Shown here piece by piece: positions 26,915 through 35,925 of a stretch of 64,000 nt of DNA (within the stretch, counting starts at the first letter, position 1; each line of letters opens with the position of its first letter). The notes below the pieces were generated by a model. The model did no database searches, was not told where the DNA came from, and saw only the letters and a list, made by a program, of their open reading frames with translations. The translations under genes were made by a program, and so were the position numbers. Where the stretch lies: NCBI GenBank assembly GCA_030682475.1, contig JAUXOA010000109.1, positions 60,716-124,715 of the forward strand, read 5' to 3'. The stretch is from Rhodoferax sp. Its GTDB lineage: Bacteria; Pseudomonadota; Gammaproteobacteria; Burkholderiales; Burkholderiaceae_C.

Positions 26915-27475
26915 ATGTTGTACCAAATTATTTCCCTGTTGCTTGAAGTCGTTACCGGCGTGCTTGCAGGCGCCTGCCTGCTGCGGCTTTACATGCAGTA
27001 CCAGCGCATTCCGATGTCAACGCGCTCCGGCAATCCGTTGGGGCGCTTTGTGTTTGCCTTGACCGACTGGCTGGTGTTGCCACTGCGGCGGGTGGTGCCG
27101 GCCTTGGGTCGGTGGGATCTGGCCAGCTTGGTGGCGGCCTATCTGCTGGCGTTGACGCAGTTTCTGCTGCTGTGGCTGCTGGCTGGGGCGGAGGGTGGCT
27201 TGTTTGCGGTTCCGATTCTGGCCGCTTTTGGTCTGGTGCGACTGACTATTTCCGGGCTGACCGGCCTGGTGATTATTTACGCCGTCTTGTCCTGGGTGCA
27301 GACCCATTCGGTGATGTCGAATCTGATCGAGCGGCTGTGTGCGCCGCCCTTGACGCCGATCCGCCGCCTCGTGCCCCTGGTCGGCGGTATTGATCTGTCG
27401 CCACTGGTGCTGCTGGTGCTGCTGCAGATTGCCGCAATCGCGCTGGGGTATTTGCAAGGGGCGGCGCTGCTTTGA
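26915..27475 (+). CDS. yggT: YggT-family integral membrane protein
   Basis: 186 residues with four membrane segments arranged as two repeats. Each repeat contains the family pattern seen in PLGRFVFALTDWLVLPLRRVVP and PLTPIRRLVPLVGGIDLSPL. YggT proteins are linked to osmotic-shock tolerance and, by context in other genomes, to cell-division or YggS-type genes; exact function is unknown. Starts at ATG 26915 just after repeat array D. Confidence 0.88.
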   Translation: MLYQIISLLLEVVTGVLAGACLLRLYMQYQRIPMSTRSGNPLGRFVFALTDWLVLPLRRVVPALGRWDLASLVAAYLLALTQFLLLWLLAGAEGGLFAVPILAAFGLVRLTISGLTGLVIIYAVLSWVQTHSVMSNLIERLCAPPLTPIRRLVPLVGGIDLSPLVLLVLLQIAAIALGYLQGAALL

Positions 27476-27567
27476 GCGGGCCGTGCACGTTTCGCGCCCG
27501 AGTCTGGCAGAACTGGCAGACGGCACGAAGCCCCTGTCGCTCATTTCATTCGTAAACTTCCATGAGC

Positions 27568-27596
27568 TTGCATTTTCCAGGAACTCATGTTAAATT
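27568..27596 (+). promoter_or_regulatory. Predicted sigma-70 promoter of the SDR-crotonase-TetR operon
   Basis: TTGCAT (27568-27573), a 17-bp spacer and TAAATT (27591-27596) give a good -35/-10 pair. The expected start of transcription near 27603 falls inside the inverted repeat annotated next. Confidence 0.55.
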
Positions 27597-27598
27597 TA

Positions 27599-27620
27599 AC
27601 TGAATGAATGATCATTCAGT
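27599..27620. promoter_or_regulatory. Candidate TetR-family operator
   Basis: A perfect inverted repeat, ACTGAATGA - 4 bp - TCATTCAGT, right at the predicted transcription start. Form and position are typical for TetR repressors such as the one encoded as the third gene of this operon. Confidence 0.65.
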
Positions 27621-27719
27621 GAATTAAATAGTTGACTCGCAGCAAAGCTGTGCTCCAGCGGGGCCGGCACTAAGGCCTGTATTACTTCAAACCTAAACCT
27701 TTCAATCAGGACATCGAAC

Positions 27720-28466
27720 ATGCGATTAGATGGCAAAACAGCGGTAGTGACAGGTGGGGCTTCTGGAATCGGCCGGGCCACGGTCGAGATGTTGGCGCAG
27801 GCGGGCGCCCATGTGCTGCTCGGCGATATCGACGAGGAGCGCGGCGGTGCCGCGGCGGCGGCGCTGCGGGAGCAGGGCCACGGCGTGCACTTCATCCGGC
27901 TCGACGTGACCGATACGGCATCGATCGCGGCCTTCAAACAAGAAGCGTACCGCGCCAGGGAGCACGTCGATATCGTGGTCAACGTGGCCGGCTGGGGCAA
28001 AATCCAGCCCTTCGTCGAGAACACGCCGGAGTTCTGGCGCAAGGTCATCGACCTGAACCTGATGGGGCCGGTGGCGGTGACACGCGCCTTCCTTGACCAG
28101 ATGATCGAACGCGGCGCCGGCAAAATCGTCACCATCGCCAGCGACGCCGGGCGCGTCGGCAGCATGGGCGAGGCGGTGTATTCGGGCGCCAAGGGCGGCG
28201 CCATCGCGTTCACCAAGGCGCTGGCGCGGGAAATGGCGCGCTACAACATCAACGTCAATTGCGTTTGCCCCGGGCCAACCGACACTCCGCTGCTGGCGGC
28301 GGTGCCGGAAAAGCACCAGGAAGCATTTGCGCGCGCCACACCCTTGCGGCGTCTGGCCAAGCCATCGGAAATCGCCGATGCCGTGCTGTTTTTCGTCAGC
28401 TCGCGCGCGGACTTCATCACGGGCCAGGTGCTAAGCGTCAGCGGCGGTCTGACCATGGCCGGCTGA
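27720..28466 (+). CDS. SDR dehydrogenase, BadH-like hydroxyacyl-CoA dehydrogenase
   Basis: 248 residues, classical short-chain dehydrogenase: TGGASGIG nucleotide motif at 11-18, NVAG in place of NNAG, catalytic Ser in TIASDAGRVG, Tyr154 and Lys158 in YSGAK, and CPGPTDTPLL. The C-terminal ITGQVLSVSGGLTMAG and the SDAGRVGSMGEAVYSGAKGG block resemble 2-hydroxycyclohexanecarboxyl-CoA dehydrogenase BadH as I recall it. It probably oxidises a hydroxyacyl-CoA in aromatic or alicyclic acid breakdown. First gene of a four-gene operon under the predicted TetR operator. Which acyl-CoA it uses is open. Confidence 0.75.
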   Translation: MRLDGKTAVVTGGASGIGRATVEMLAQAGAHVLLGDIDEERGGAAAAALREQGHGVHFIRLDVTDTASIAAFKQEAYRAREHVDIVVNVAGWGKIQPFVENTPEFWRKVIDLNLMGPVAVTRAFLDQMIERGAGKIVTIASDAGRVGSMGEAVYSGAKGGAIAFTKALAREMARYNINVNCVCPGPTDTPLLAAVPEKHQEAFARATPLRRLAKPSEIADAVLFFVSSRADFITGQVLSVSGGLTMAG

Positions 28467-28505
28467 ACCCGGCATTTCAACAATCGATTCGATCAGGAGA
28501 ACAAT

Positions 28506-29324
28506 ATGTACAAGCTGAAAGCCGCCGAGTGGCGTCCGGAACACTTCAAATGGGAAGTCAGCAACCGGGTCGCGACCCTCACGCTGAACCGCCCTGAGCG
28601 CAAGAATCCGCTCACCTTCGAGAGCTATGCCGAACTGCGCGACACCTTCCACAAACTGCAGTATGTCGACGATGTGCGCGCGGTCGTCATCACCGGCGCC
28701 GGCGGCAACTTCTGCTCCGGTGGCGATGTGCATGAAATCATCGGCCCGCTGACCAAGATGGACATGGCCGGCCTGCTGGCCTTCACGCGCATGACCGGCA
28801 ACCTGATCAAGGAAATGCGCACCTGCCCGCAGCCCATCATCGCCGCCATCGACGGCGTTTGCGTCGGTGCCGGCGCGATCATTTCCATGGCCAGTGACAT
28901 GCGTTACGCCACCCCTGCGGCCAAGACCGGCTTCCTCTTCGTTAAGGTCGGCCTGGCTGGCTGTGACATGGGCGCCTGCAGCATCCTGCCGCGCATCATC
29001 GGCCACGGACGCGCCTCCGAGCTGCTGTACACCGGCCGCATCATGAGCGCCGAGGAAGGCCAGGCCTGGGGTTATTTCAATGCAATCGTCGCTCCCGAAA
29101 AGGTGCTGGCGGCGGCGCAGAACATGGCGCAGTCGCTCGCCGACGGACCCGCTTTCGCCCACTCGGTGACCAAGAAGTGCCTGCATCAGGAATGGAACCA
29201 GTCGATCGAGCAGGCGCTCGAAACGGAAGCCGAAGCCCAGGCCATCTGTATGCAAACCAAGGATTTCGAGCGCGCTTACCACGCCTTCGTCGACAAGGTA
29301 AAACCGGCCTTCCAGGGCGATTGA
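28506..29324 (+). CDS. Crotonase-family protein lacking the classical hydratase glutamates
   Basis: 272 residues with an AGGAG ribosome site 5-9 bp upstream. The oxyanion-hole regions are present ([15 protein letters not shown] and [19 protein letters not shown]). The positions that hold the two catalytic glutamates in enoyl-CoA hydratase read GAGAIISM and LFVKVGL, without Glu. An Asp follows in [18 protein letters not shown], near where dienoyl-CoA isomerases carry theirs. An isomerase, hydrolase or specialised lyase of aromatic acyl-CoA breakdown is therefore more likely than a plain hydratase. Similar proteins accompany aerobic aryl-CoA clusters, so an aerobic role is also possible. Confidence 0.72.
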   Translation: MYKLKAAEWRPEHFKWEVSNRVATLTLNRPERKNPLTFESYAELRDTFHKLQYVDDVRAVVITGAGGNFCSGGDVHEIIGPLTKMDMAGLLAFTRMTGNLIKEMRTCPQPIIAAIDGVCVGAGAIISMASDMRYATPAAKTGFLFVKVGLAGCDMGACSILPRIIGHGRASELLYTGRIMSAEEGQAWGYFNAIVAPEKVLAAAQNMAQSLADGPAFAHSVTKKCLHQEWNQSIEQALETEAEAQAICMQTKDFERAYHAFVDKVKPAFQGD

Positions 29325-29365
29325 GGCGACGACTATCCTTGCCGCTTCGTCATTGGGAGTGAAGT

Positions 29366-30058
29366 ATGAGGAAAGAAGAAACCGGTTCGCCCGGACATGT
29401 GGAGAGCCTGGTCACCGACCCCAAGCGGGTGGCAGAGCGGCGCGGCCAGATATTGCGTGCCGCGGTCAAGCTGTTTTCGGAAAAAGGCTATTACACCACC
29501 ACCATTCAGCAAATCGCCAAGGAAGCTGGCGTCAGTATCGGGCTGATCTACCAGTATTTCGGGGACAAGGACGACATTTTGTTCCTGTCGCTCAAGCTGG
29601 TCATTGAAACCTACGAACACGAGATCCCGCCGCGCCTGGAAGGAATCGAGCATCCGGTGGAACGGCTGTGCGTGGCCCTGTGGGCCTACTGCACGATCAT
29701 CGATGGACTGCGCGAGGCCACAGTGCTGGCCTACCGCTTCACCAAGTCGTTGCGGGCGGATCGGCGGGACCTGATCAAAGAGGGTGAGTTCAGAACCAAT
29801 CGGCTGCTGGAGAATTGCGTGCGCGCCTGCATCGACGGCGGTTTCATGCGCCCGGTCAACGAGTACATGCTGGTGTATCAGTACGTGATGTTCTGCCACG
29901 CGTGGGCCTTGAAGCACTGGGCCTTTCAGGGCAGGTACACGCCGGGGCAGTATGTGGCGGAAGGCATCCGGATTCTGGTCGAACCGTTTCTGACCAAAAA
30001 AGGCCTGGCAGCGCTGGCGGCATTGCGCCGCCGTACCGCAGACTTTACGCACGAATAG
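29366..30058 (+). CDS. TetR-family transcriptional regulator
   Basis: 230 residues. The N-terminal helix-turn-helix (about 24-70) reads ILRAAVKLFSEKGYYTTTIQ then IAKEAGVSIGLIYQYFGDK; the C-terminal part is helical and probably binds an acyl-CoA. GGGAGTGAAG precedes ATG 29366. It lies between two crotonase genes in the operon whose promoter carries the ACTGAATGA inverted repeat, so autorepression relieved by a pathway CoA thioester is the simplest model. The effector is not known. Confidence 0.85.
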   Translation: MRKEETGSPGHVESLVTDPKRVAERRGQILRAAVKLFSEKGYYTTTIQQIAKEAGVSIGLIYQYFGDKDDILFLSLKLVIETYEHEIPPRLEGIEHPVERLCVALWAYCTIIDGLREATVLAYRFTKSLRADRRDLIKEGEFRTNRLLENCVRACIDGGFMRPVNEYMLVYQYVMFCHAWALKHWAFQGRYTPGQYVAEGIRILVEPFLTKKGLAALAALRRRTADFTHE

Positions 30059-30113
30059 TAGTGAAGGCACGCAGGCCTGCACGACTTCAAGTTCGATAAT
30101 GGAAAAGAACGAT

Positions 30114-30911
30114 ATGAATCAACCTTCATTCTCAGCAAAGCGGGCCCTTATTTCGCTGGAGATTGATGGCCCCGTTGCCATGGCGACGCTGTGCCATCCC
30201 CCGGTCAACGCGGTCAACGACGAGTGGGTCGCACGGCTGAACGAGATTCTGGACCAGGTCGAGCGCGACGAGCGCGTCAGTGTCTTGTGGCTTCGCAGCA
30301 GCGAGCGCGTGTTCTGCGCTGGCGCCGATCTCGAATTCATGCGCGCGCGCTTTTTGACCGAGGAGGGGCGGGTGCGCATGATCGACTTCACCCGCCGCAT
30401 GCAGGAGGTCTATGCGCGTCTTGAGCGGCTTGGCCTGGTGTCGGTCGCCGAGATCGGCGGGGCGGCGCTGGGCGGCGGCTTCGAGCTGGCGCTTGCCTGC
30501 GACCTGCGGCTGGTTGCCGACACGGCCAAGATCGGTCTGCCGGAAGTGCGCCTCGGGCTATTGCCGGCGGCTGGCGGCACGCAACGTATGACCCGGCTGT
30601 GCGGCGAAGGGATCGCGCGCCGACTCATTCTCGGCGCCGAGATCGTCACCGGGGCCGAAGCCGTGGCGCTTGGACTGGCCCATTGGGTGGCACCTCCGGA
30701 CGAGCTGCAGGCCACCGCTCGCGCAGTGGTGGAGCGGATTGCGCAGTTGCCCCGGGCGGCGCTCGCGGCTTCCAAGGCATGCATCAGCGCCGCGCTGGAT
30801 GGCAGCGGCAACGGTTTTGAGGTAGAGCTTGCCGGCAGCCGCATGCTGCTCGGGCAAGCGGAGACGCAGCAGCGCGTACGGCGCTTTTTGGAGAAGCAGG
30901 CACAGGAATGA
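30114..30911 (+). CDS. Enoyl-CoA hydratase
   Basis: 265 residues from ATG 30114, preceded by GGAAAAGAA; an in-frame ATG at 30099 is possible but has no ribosome site. Both catalytic glutamates of the crotonase family are present, in GGGFELALACD and LPEVRLGLLPAAGGTQRM, and the oxyanion hole is in FCAGADLEF. Should hydrate a 2-enoyl-CoA in beta-oxidation-like steps. Last gene of the TetR operon; it converges on the acyl-CoA dehydrogenase gene with 13 bp between the stops. Confidence 0.85.
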   Translation: MNQPSFSAKRALISLEIDGPVAMATLCHPPVNAVNDEWVARLNEILDQVERDERVSVLWLRSSERVFCAGADLEFMRARFLTEEGRVRMIDFTRRMQEVYARLERLGLVSVAEIGGAALGGGFELALACDLRLVADTAKIGLPEVRLGLLPAAGGTQRMTRLCGEGIARRLILGAEIVTGAEAVALGLAHWVAPPDELQATARAVVERIAQLPRAALAASKACISAALDGSGNGFEVELAGSRMLLGQAETQQRVRRFLEKQAQE

Positions 30912-30924
30912 AATGTGCTGTGCC

Positions 30925-32109
<1,185 letters not shown>

Positions 32110-32130
32110 CTGTTGCGCTCCTCGTTGAGG

Positions 32131-33456
32131 TTAGTGGATCTGCCGCGAGTCCTGAGCTTTGGGAGCGGCTGGCGCCTCAATCTTCGGCGCGACCTGCGTC
32201 ATGCGCCGCCATGCGGCGACAAAAAAAACTCCAAAAGCCGTAGCGCCGACCAGACCCAGGGTAGCACTGGCGCGTACCAGCCAAACACTGTCCAACAACA
32301 CCGCCGCAAGCAACATGACCAGTGCCGCAACATGGCTGTAGAAATGGATATCCAGCGGACGCTGCGCCGTCAGCTTGGACGGTGTGGGGGAGCGACGCAT
32401 GCCCGCGCCCGCGTGCATGGAGGCCAGAAAGGGAACAATGCGTGACAGCACACCCAGCAGCAAGCTCAGCAAACCGCCCACCAACAGCACACCAAACAAG
32501 GTCGGCCCATGCGCTGTCAACACTTCTAACTCCAGTGCCAGCGCGGCCACAAAGCTCGCGCCCAGACAAGCCCAACCGAGTCGCACCAGCACAAAGGACT
32601 TGCCCAGCCGCTGGCGCATACCGGTGCGCAGGGCCTGTAGCATCAGTGCCACGTGAATCAGGAAGGCCAGGGCGCCGACACCGACGTACAGGCGAAAGAA
32701 GTACGTCGGCAGCATGCCGAATGAGACCAAAAGCGCCAGCGCCAGCGCGACGATGGCCAGAGCGATCGATAGATTGGCCCAACGCGGCGCCGGGTTGTCG
32801 GACAGCGCGAACATTGGCACCAGAATGTAGGAAAACCCCATTACCAGCATGCCCATGAAGCCGTAGCCGGAAAAGGTGACATGCAAACCAAGGGTGCTCT
32901 GACGATCAAACAAGACCAGGCCGCTGTACGCACCGGCCAGCGACAGGCCGGTGCCCAGCAGTACTAACAGTGAGCAGCACGCAGCCCAGCCATGCACAAC
33001 CACCAAGCGCATCCCCTTGGCCCCGCGCAGGTTGCGAGCGAGCAAGAACAGATAGATCAGCAGAGCGGTCGCCACGGCCATTGCCCCACCCAACAGGACG
33101 GCCGGCATGGCGCTCGCCATGCCGGTGGTCAGACCCACCACCCCTGCGGTGTAAAGAATCCAGACCAGGTCATAAGGCCACTTGGCGGCTGGAACGGCCT
33201 GCCGGGTGGCGACGGGGAGCAGTTGCAGGCTGGCGCCAATGGCCGTCATCACCAGCACACCCAGGGTAAGCAGGTGCAGCGAAGCCAATGGCCATCCCAG
33301 GCCTCCCGCAAACCGGGGTACTGACGGTGCCGCCCAAAATAGTGCCAGCCAGGCGAGTCCCTGGAACAAAACTGCTGTTGCGAAGAAGCGAAACGGAATG
33401 GATGCGGTCAGCAAACGCCCCTTGGCACCCCCCAGAAACGTGCTGGCGATTGTCAT
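32131..33456 (-). CDS. NnrS-like/heme-copper-oxidase-like 12-TM membrane protein
   Basis: 441 residues with about twelve membrane segments and conserved histidines (LHLLTLG, VVHGWAA, GLHVTFSGYGFMGM, IHVALML, HFYSHV). This pattern fits NnrS and related heme-binding membrane proteins that accompany nitric-oxide or oxygen metabolism; it is shorter on catalytic features than a true terminal oxidase. Its ATG overlaps the stop of the DUF2249 gene by one base, a pairing common in denitrification regions. Role in this aromatic operon is inferred to be NO or O2 stress relief. Confidence 0.6.
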   Translation of the reverse strand: MTIASTFLGGAKGRLLTASIPFRFFATAVLFQGLAWLALFWAAPSVPRFAGGLGWPLASLHLLTLGVLVMTAIGASLQLLPVATRQAVPAAKWPYDLVWILYTAGVVGLTTGMASAMPAVLLGGAMAVATALLIYLFLLARNLRGAKGMRLVVVHGWAACCSLLVLLGTGLSLAGAYSGLVLFDRQSTLGLHVTFSGYGFMGMLVMGFSYILVPMFALSDNPAPRWANLSIALAIVALALALLVSFGMLPTYFFRLYVGVGALAFLIHVALMLQALRTGMRQRLGKSFVLVRLGWACLGASFVAALALELEVLTAHGPTLFGVLLVGGLLSLLLGVLSRIVPFLASMHAGAGMRRSPTPSKLTAQRPLDIHFYSHVAALVMLLAAVLLDSVWLVRASATLGLVGATAFGVFFVAAWRRMTQVAPKIEAPAAPKAQDSRQIH

Positions 33457-33776
33457 CAGGAACCCTTTGACAGCCTGAGGCGAAATTCATTCGCATCGCC
33501 TTCAATGCGCTGGGCCATCCAGCCGCGCTGCGCCAACTCAGCATAAAGAGGCACCGGATCGCGGTCATGGTGGACGATCACCGGCGTTGCATCGAGAACC
33601 GTCTCGACGAGCTTGACGATGGCGACAAGTGGCGCGGGGGGGGCAAGTCCGCGCACCTCAATGTGGATGCCGTCGGTGTCATGCCATTGCTCGCCGGGTG
33701 TCCGCGCAAATCCCGCGCTCGCGCTATAACCTTCGCGGGTCGCGGTGGTGGGCTGGACAGAGAGTATGGGTTTCAT
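33456..33776 (-). CDS. DUF2249 protein
   Basis: 106 residues from ATG 33776-33774 (MKPILSVQPTTATREGYSAS). The core HIEVRGLAPPAPLVAIVKLV followed by the VIVHHDRDPVPLYAELAQRGW block is the DUF2249 signature (small TusA-like alpha/beta fold). Often encoded beside NnrS-like, nitrite/NO reductase or hemerythrin genes; no reaction is established. It starts 7 bp after the ligase stop and overlaps the NnrS-like start, so it is deep within the operon. Longer upstream frames overlap the ligase gene and were rejected. Confidence 0.75.
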   Translation of the reverse strand: MKPILSVQPTTATREGYSASAGFARTPGEQWHDTDGIHIEVRGLAPPAPLVAIVKLVETVLDATPVIVHHDRDPVPLYAELAQRGWMAQRIEGDANEFRLRLSKGS

Positions 33777-33783
33777 GGCCTCA

Positions 33784-35910
33784 TCACTGCGTGCGGTGCA
33801 AGTCCTGGAGCTTGCGGCGCAACAATTTGCCGGTGGCGGTACGCGGCAGCGACGGCACCGGATACATCCAGCGTGGCTGCTGGTAGGGCGGCAAGGCGTC
33901 GGCGCAGGCGCGCAATGCGGCGCTGGCCGCGGCAGCGTCGCGCGCCACGAAGAAAAACGCCACCGCGTCCACGCCGTCGCTGTCGGGCACGCATACCGCT
34001 GCGGCTTCGGTGATGCCGGGGACATGCGCGCACAGCCGCTCTTCGAGTTCGACCAGGTTGACCCAGCGACCGTGGATCTTCACCAGCGAATCCTCGCGGC
34101 CGGCGAAGTGCCAGACGCCGGCCGCATCGCGCGCAAACAGGTCGGACGGGCAGAACGCGCCGCTGCGGAAATGCTCGGCCTGGGCCTGCGGCCGGTCAAG
34201 GTAGCCCAGCGCGAGCGTCGGCGCGCGGATGCAGATGCGCGTGGGCACGCCCTCCGCGACCTCGCTGAGCGGCCGGATGTCCACGCCGGGCGACGGCGAG
34301 AGGCCTTGAGCATCGCCCTGGCTGAGCATGACCAGAATCAGGGTTTCGGAGGCGCCGTAGCCGTTGGCGATCGAGAGTCCGGTTTGTTTGCGCCACTCGT
34401 CGCGCAGGCTGGCCGGCAAAGCCTCGCCGGCCGACACGCACAGGCGCACGCCGGCTTGCGCGATGCCCGGCGCCAGCCCTTCATGCAGCAGGTTGCGGTA
34501 CAGCGAGGGCACGCTGAGCAGCACCGTCGGGCGCTGGGCCGCGACCGTGGCGGCCACGCTCGCGGCGGTCGGCCACTGGGGTTCGAGAATCACCGTGGCG
34601 CCGAGCTTCAAGCCGGCGAACAGGCTGTTGGTCTGCGGATAGGAGAAGAACAATTTCGAGCTGGCGAACAGCCGGTCATCGGCGCGCACGCCCAGCGCCT
34701 CGTGCAAGACCTGTTCGATCTGCCGCGCGAAGCGATGCGCGTGCACGACTGCCTTGGGCTTGCCCGAGGTCCCCGACGAGTGGCACCAGAACGCCGATGC
34801 CTCTTCGTCCATCGACTCGGCGGCGACCGGTGTTGCGGTGGCCACCTCGCGCCGCCATTCGTCAAGCAGCATGACGCGTTCGCGCCAGGGCGAGGGCGTG
34901 TCGTCGTGCGACTCGGCCAGGATGATGCTGAAGCCAGCTTCGTCCAGGATGTACTGCCACTCGGCCGCAGGAATGCGCGGATTGACGGCCACCGCGACGC
35001 CACCGGCCCAGATTGTGCCCAGAAACGCGCTGACCCAGTCGTAGCCGTCAGCCAGCTTGATCGCCACCCGGTCGCCCGGTGCCAACCCGCGGGCGCGCCA
35101 AACGGACGCGGTGCGGGCCACCCGGTTGCGCAGCGCGCCGTGGCTGACGTTCTCGCTGCCGCAGCACAGGGCTGTGCGCTGCGGGTCGTGGTTCCCGAGC
35201 ACGACCGCCGCCGCATTCATCGTCAGGGCGGCTTGTCCGGTCGACTGCGGCGCGACGCTCCCGAGCAGGTCGCTGCTGAACAGGCCGGGCTTGCCGCTGC
35301 GCCAGCGCTCGTACTCGGTGGCCAGGATGTCGGCGTGTTCGCGTTCCTCGGCGGCTAGCTCCCGGTACAGTTGCTGCTCGGCCGACCCAGGGGCTGCCTG
35401 CCCGGAGCGCTCGGTAAAGAACTCAGCGGCACGCTTCTCGAGCCCGATCGCGATACGAAACAGGTTGGCCGGGTCCTGCGGCCGGTTTTCGATACCGGCA
35501 AAGATCGCTGCCAATTCCACTTTGAAAGCCGTTGACGGTGTCGGCACATCGGCGTGGTAGCGCAGCGATAGCGTCTCCATGTGCTCACCTTCCATGAGGG
35601 CGAAGCGGCCGAACAGGGTGCGCAGCGCCGGCTCACTGCTGTCGGCGGCGGCGCGCTGATAGAAGGCCCGCCCGCCCAGTTCGATCTCGAAGGCCATGCG
35701 GATGCCCTCCAGCGCTGCGGCCTCATCGATGCGGCGCGCATCAAGCACCTCAAGTTTGCCGCCGCAATGCGGACACAGGCCGTATGGAAAGGCAAAGCCC
35801 TCGCTGACCTTGGCGCACTGGGTGCAGCGCCACTGCAGGCTGGCGTTGGCGCAGCAGATGTATTGTTCTTCGCCGTCGGCGAGGGGTTGGTGGCATTTGG
35901 GACAGAGCAT
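33784..35910 (-). CDS. Rubrerythrin-benzoate-CoA ligase fusion protein
   Basis: 708 residues in one frame. Residues 1-50 carry zinc-ribbon/rubredoxin-like cysteines (C3xxC6, C19, C20, C29xxC32, C46xxC49). Residues about 65-205 are rubrerythrin-like with a complete candidate di-iron set: Glu77, Glu107xxHis110, Glu158, Glu189xxHis192. Residues about 215-705 form an adenylate-forming ligase of the benzoate-CoA ligase type: HSSGTSGKPKAVVHAH, YGASETL, GREDSLVKIHGRWVNLVELE and the catalytic Lys in RTATGKLLRRKL. An internal Met231 (MNAAAVV, ATG 35220-35218) could start a separate ligase. The ligase should activate benzoate or 4-hydroxybenzoate with CoA and ATP; the di-iron part may remove peroxide near oxygen-sensitive partners (inference). 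Confidence 0.82.
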   Translation of the reverse strand: MLCPKCHQPLADGEEQYICCANASLQWRCTQCAKVSEGFAFPYGLCPHCGGKLEVLDARRIDEAAALEGIRMAFEIELGGRAFYQRAAADSSEPALRTLFGRFALMEGEHMETLSLRYHADVPTPSTAFKVELAAIFAGIENRPQDPANLFRIAIGLEKRAAEFFTERSGQAAPGSAEQQLYRELAAEEREHADILATEYERWRSGKPGLFSSDLLGSVAPQSTGQAALTMNAAAVVLGNHDPQRTALCCGSENVSHGALRNRVARTASVWRARGLAPGDRVAIKLADGYDWVSAFLGTIWAGGVAVAVNPRIPAAEWQYILDEAGFSIILAESHDDTPSPWRERVMLLDEWRREVATATPVAAESMDEEASAFWCHSSGTSGKPKAVVHAHRFARQIEQVLHEALGVRADDRLFASSKLFFSYPQTNSLFAGLKLGATVILEPQWPTAASVAATVAAQRPTVLLSVPSLYRNLLHEGLAPGIAQAGVRLCVSAGEALPASLRDEWRKQTGLSIANGYGASETLILVMLSQGDAQGLSPSPGVDIRPLSEVAEGVPTRICIRAPTLALGYLDRPQAQAEHFRSGAFCPSDLFARDAAGVWHFAGREDSLVKIHGRWVNLVELEERLCAHVPGITEAAAVCVPDSDGVDAVAFFFVARDAAAASAALRACADALPPYQQPRWMYPVPSLPRTATGKLLRRKLQDLHRTQ

Positions 35911-35925
35911 GGGAGCATCCTCAAT

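Noticed and set aside
26811..27062. Open frame across the repeat array into yggT
   Set aside because: Different frame from yggT; most of it is repeat DNA and antibiotic-free, motif-free sequence with no family match.
33745..35358. Long plus-strand frame over the ligase region
   Set aside because: Antisense shadow; low-complexity Arg/Ala/Gly-rich product and no ribosome site.
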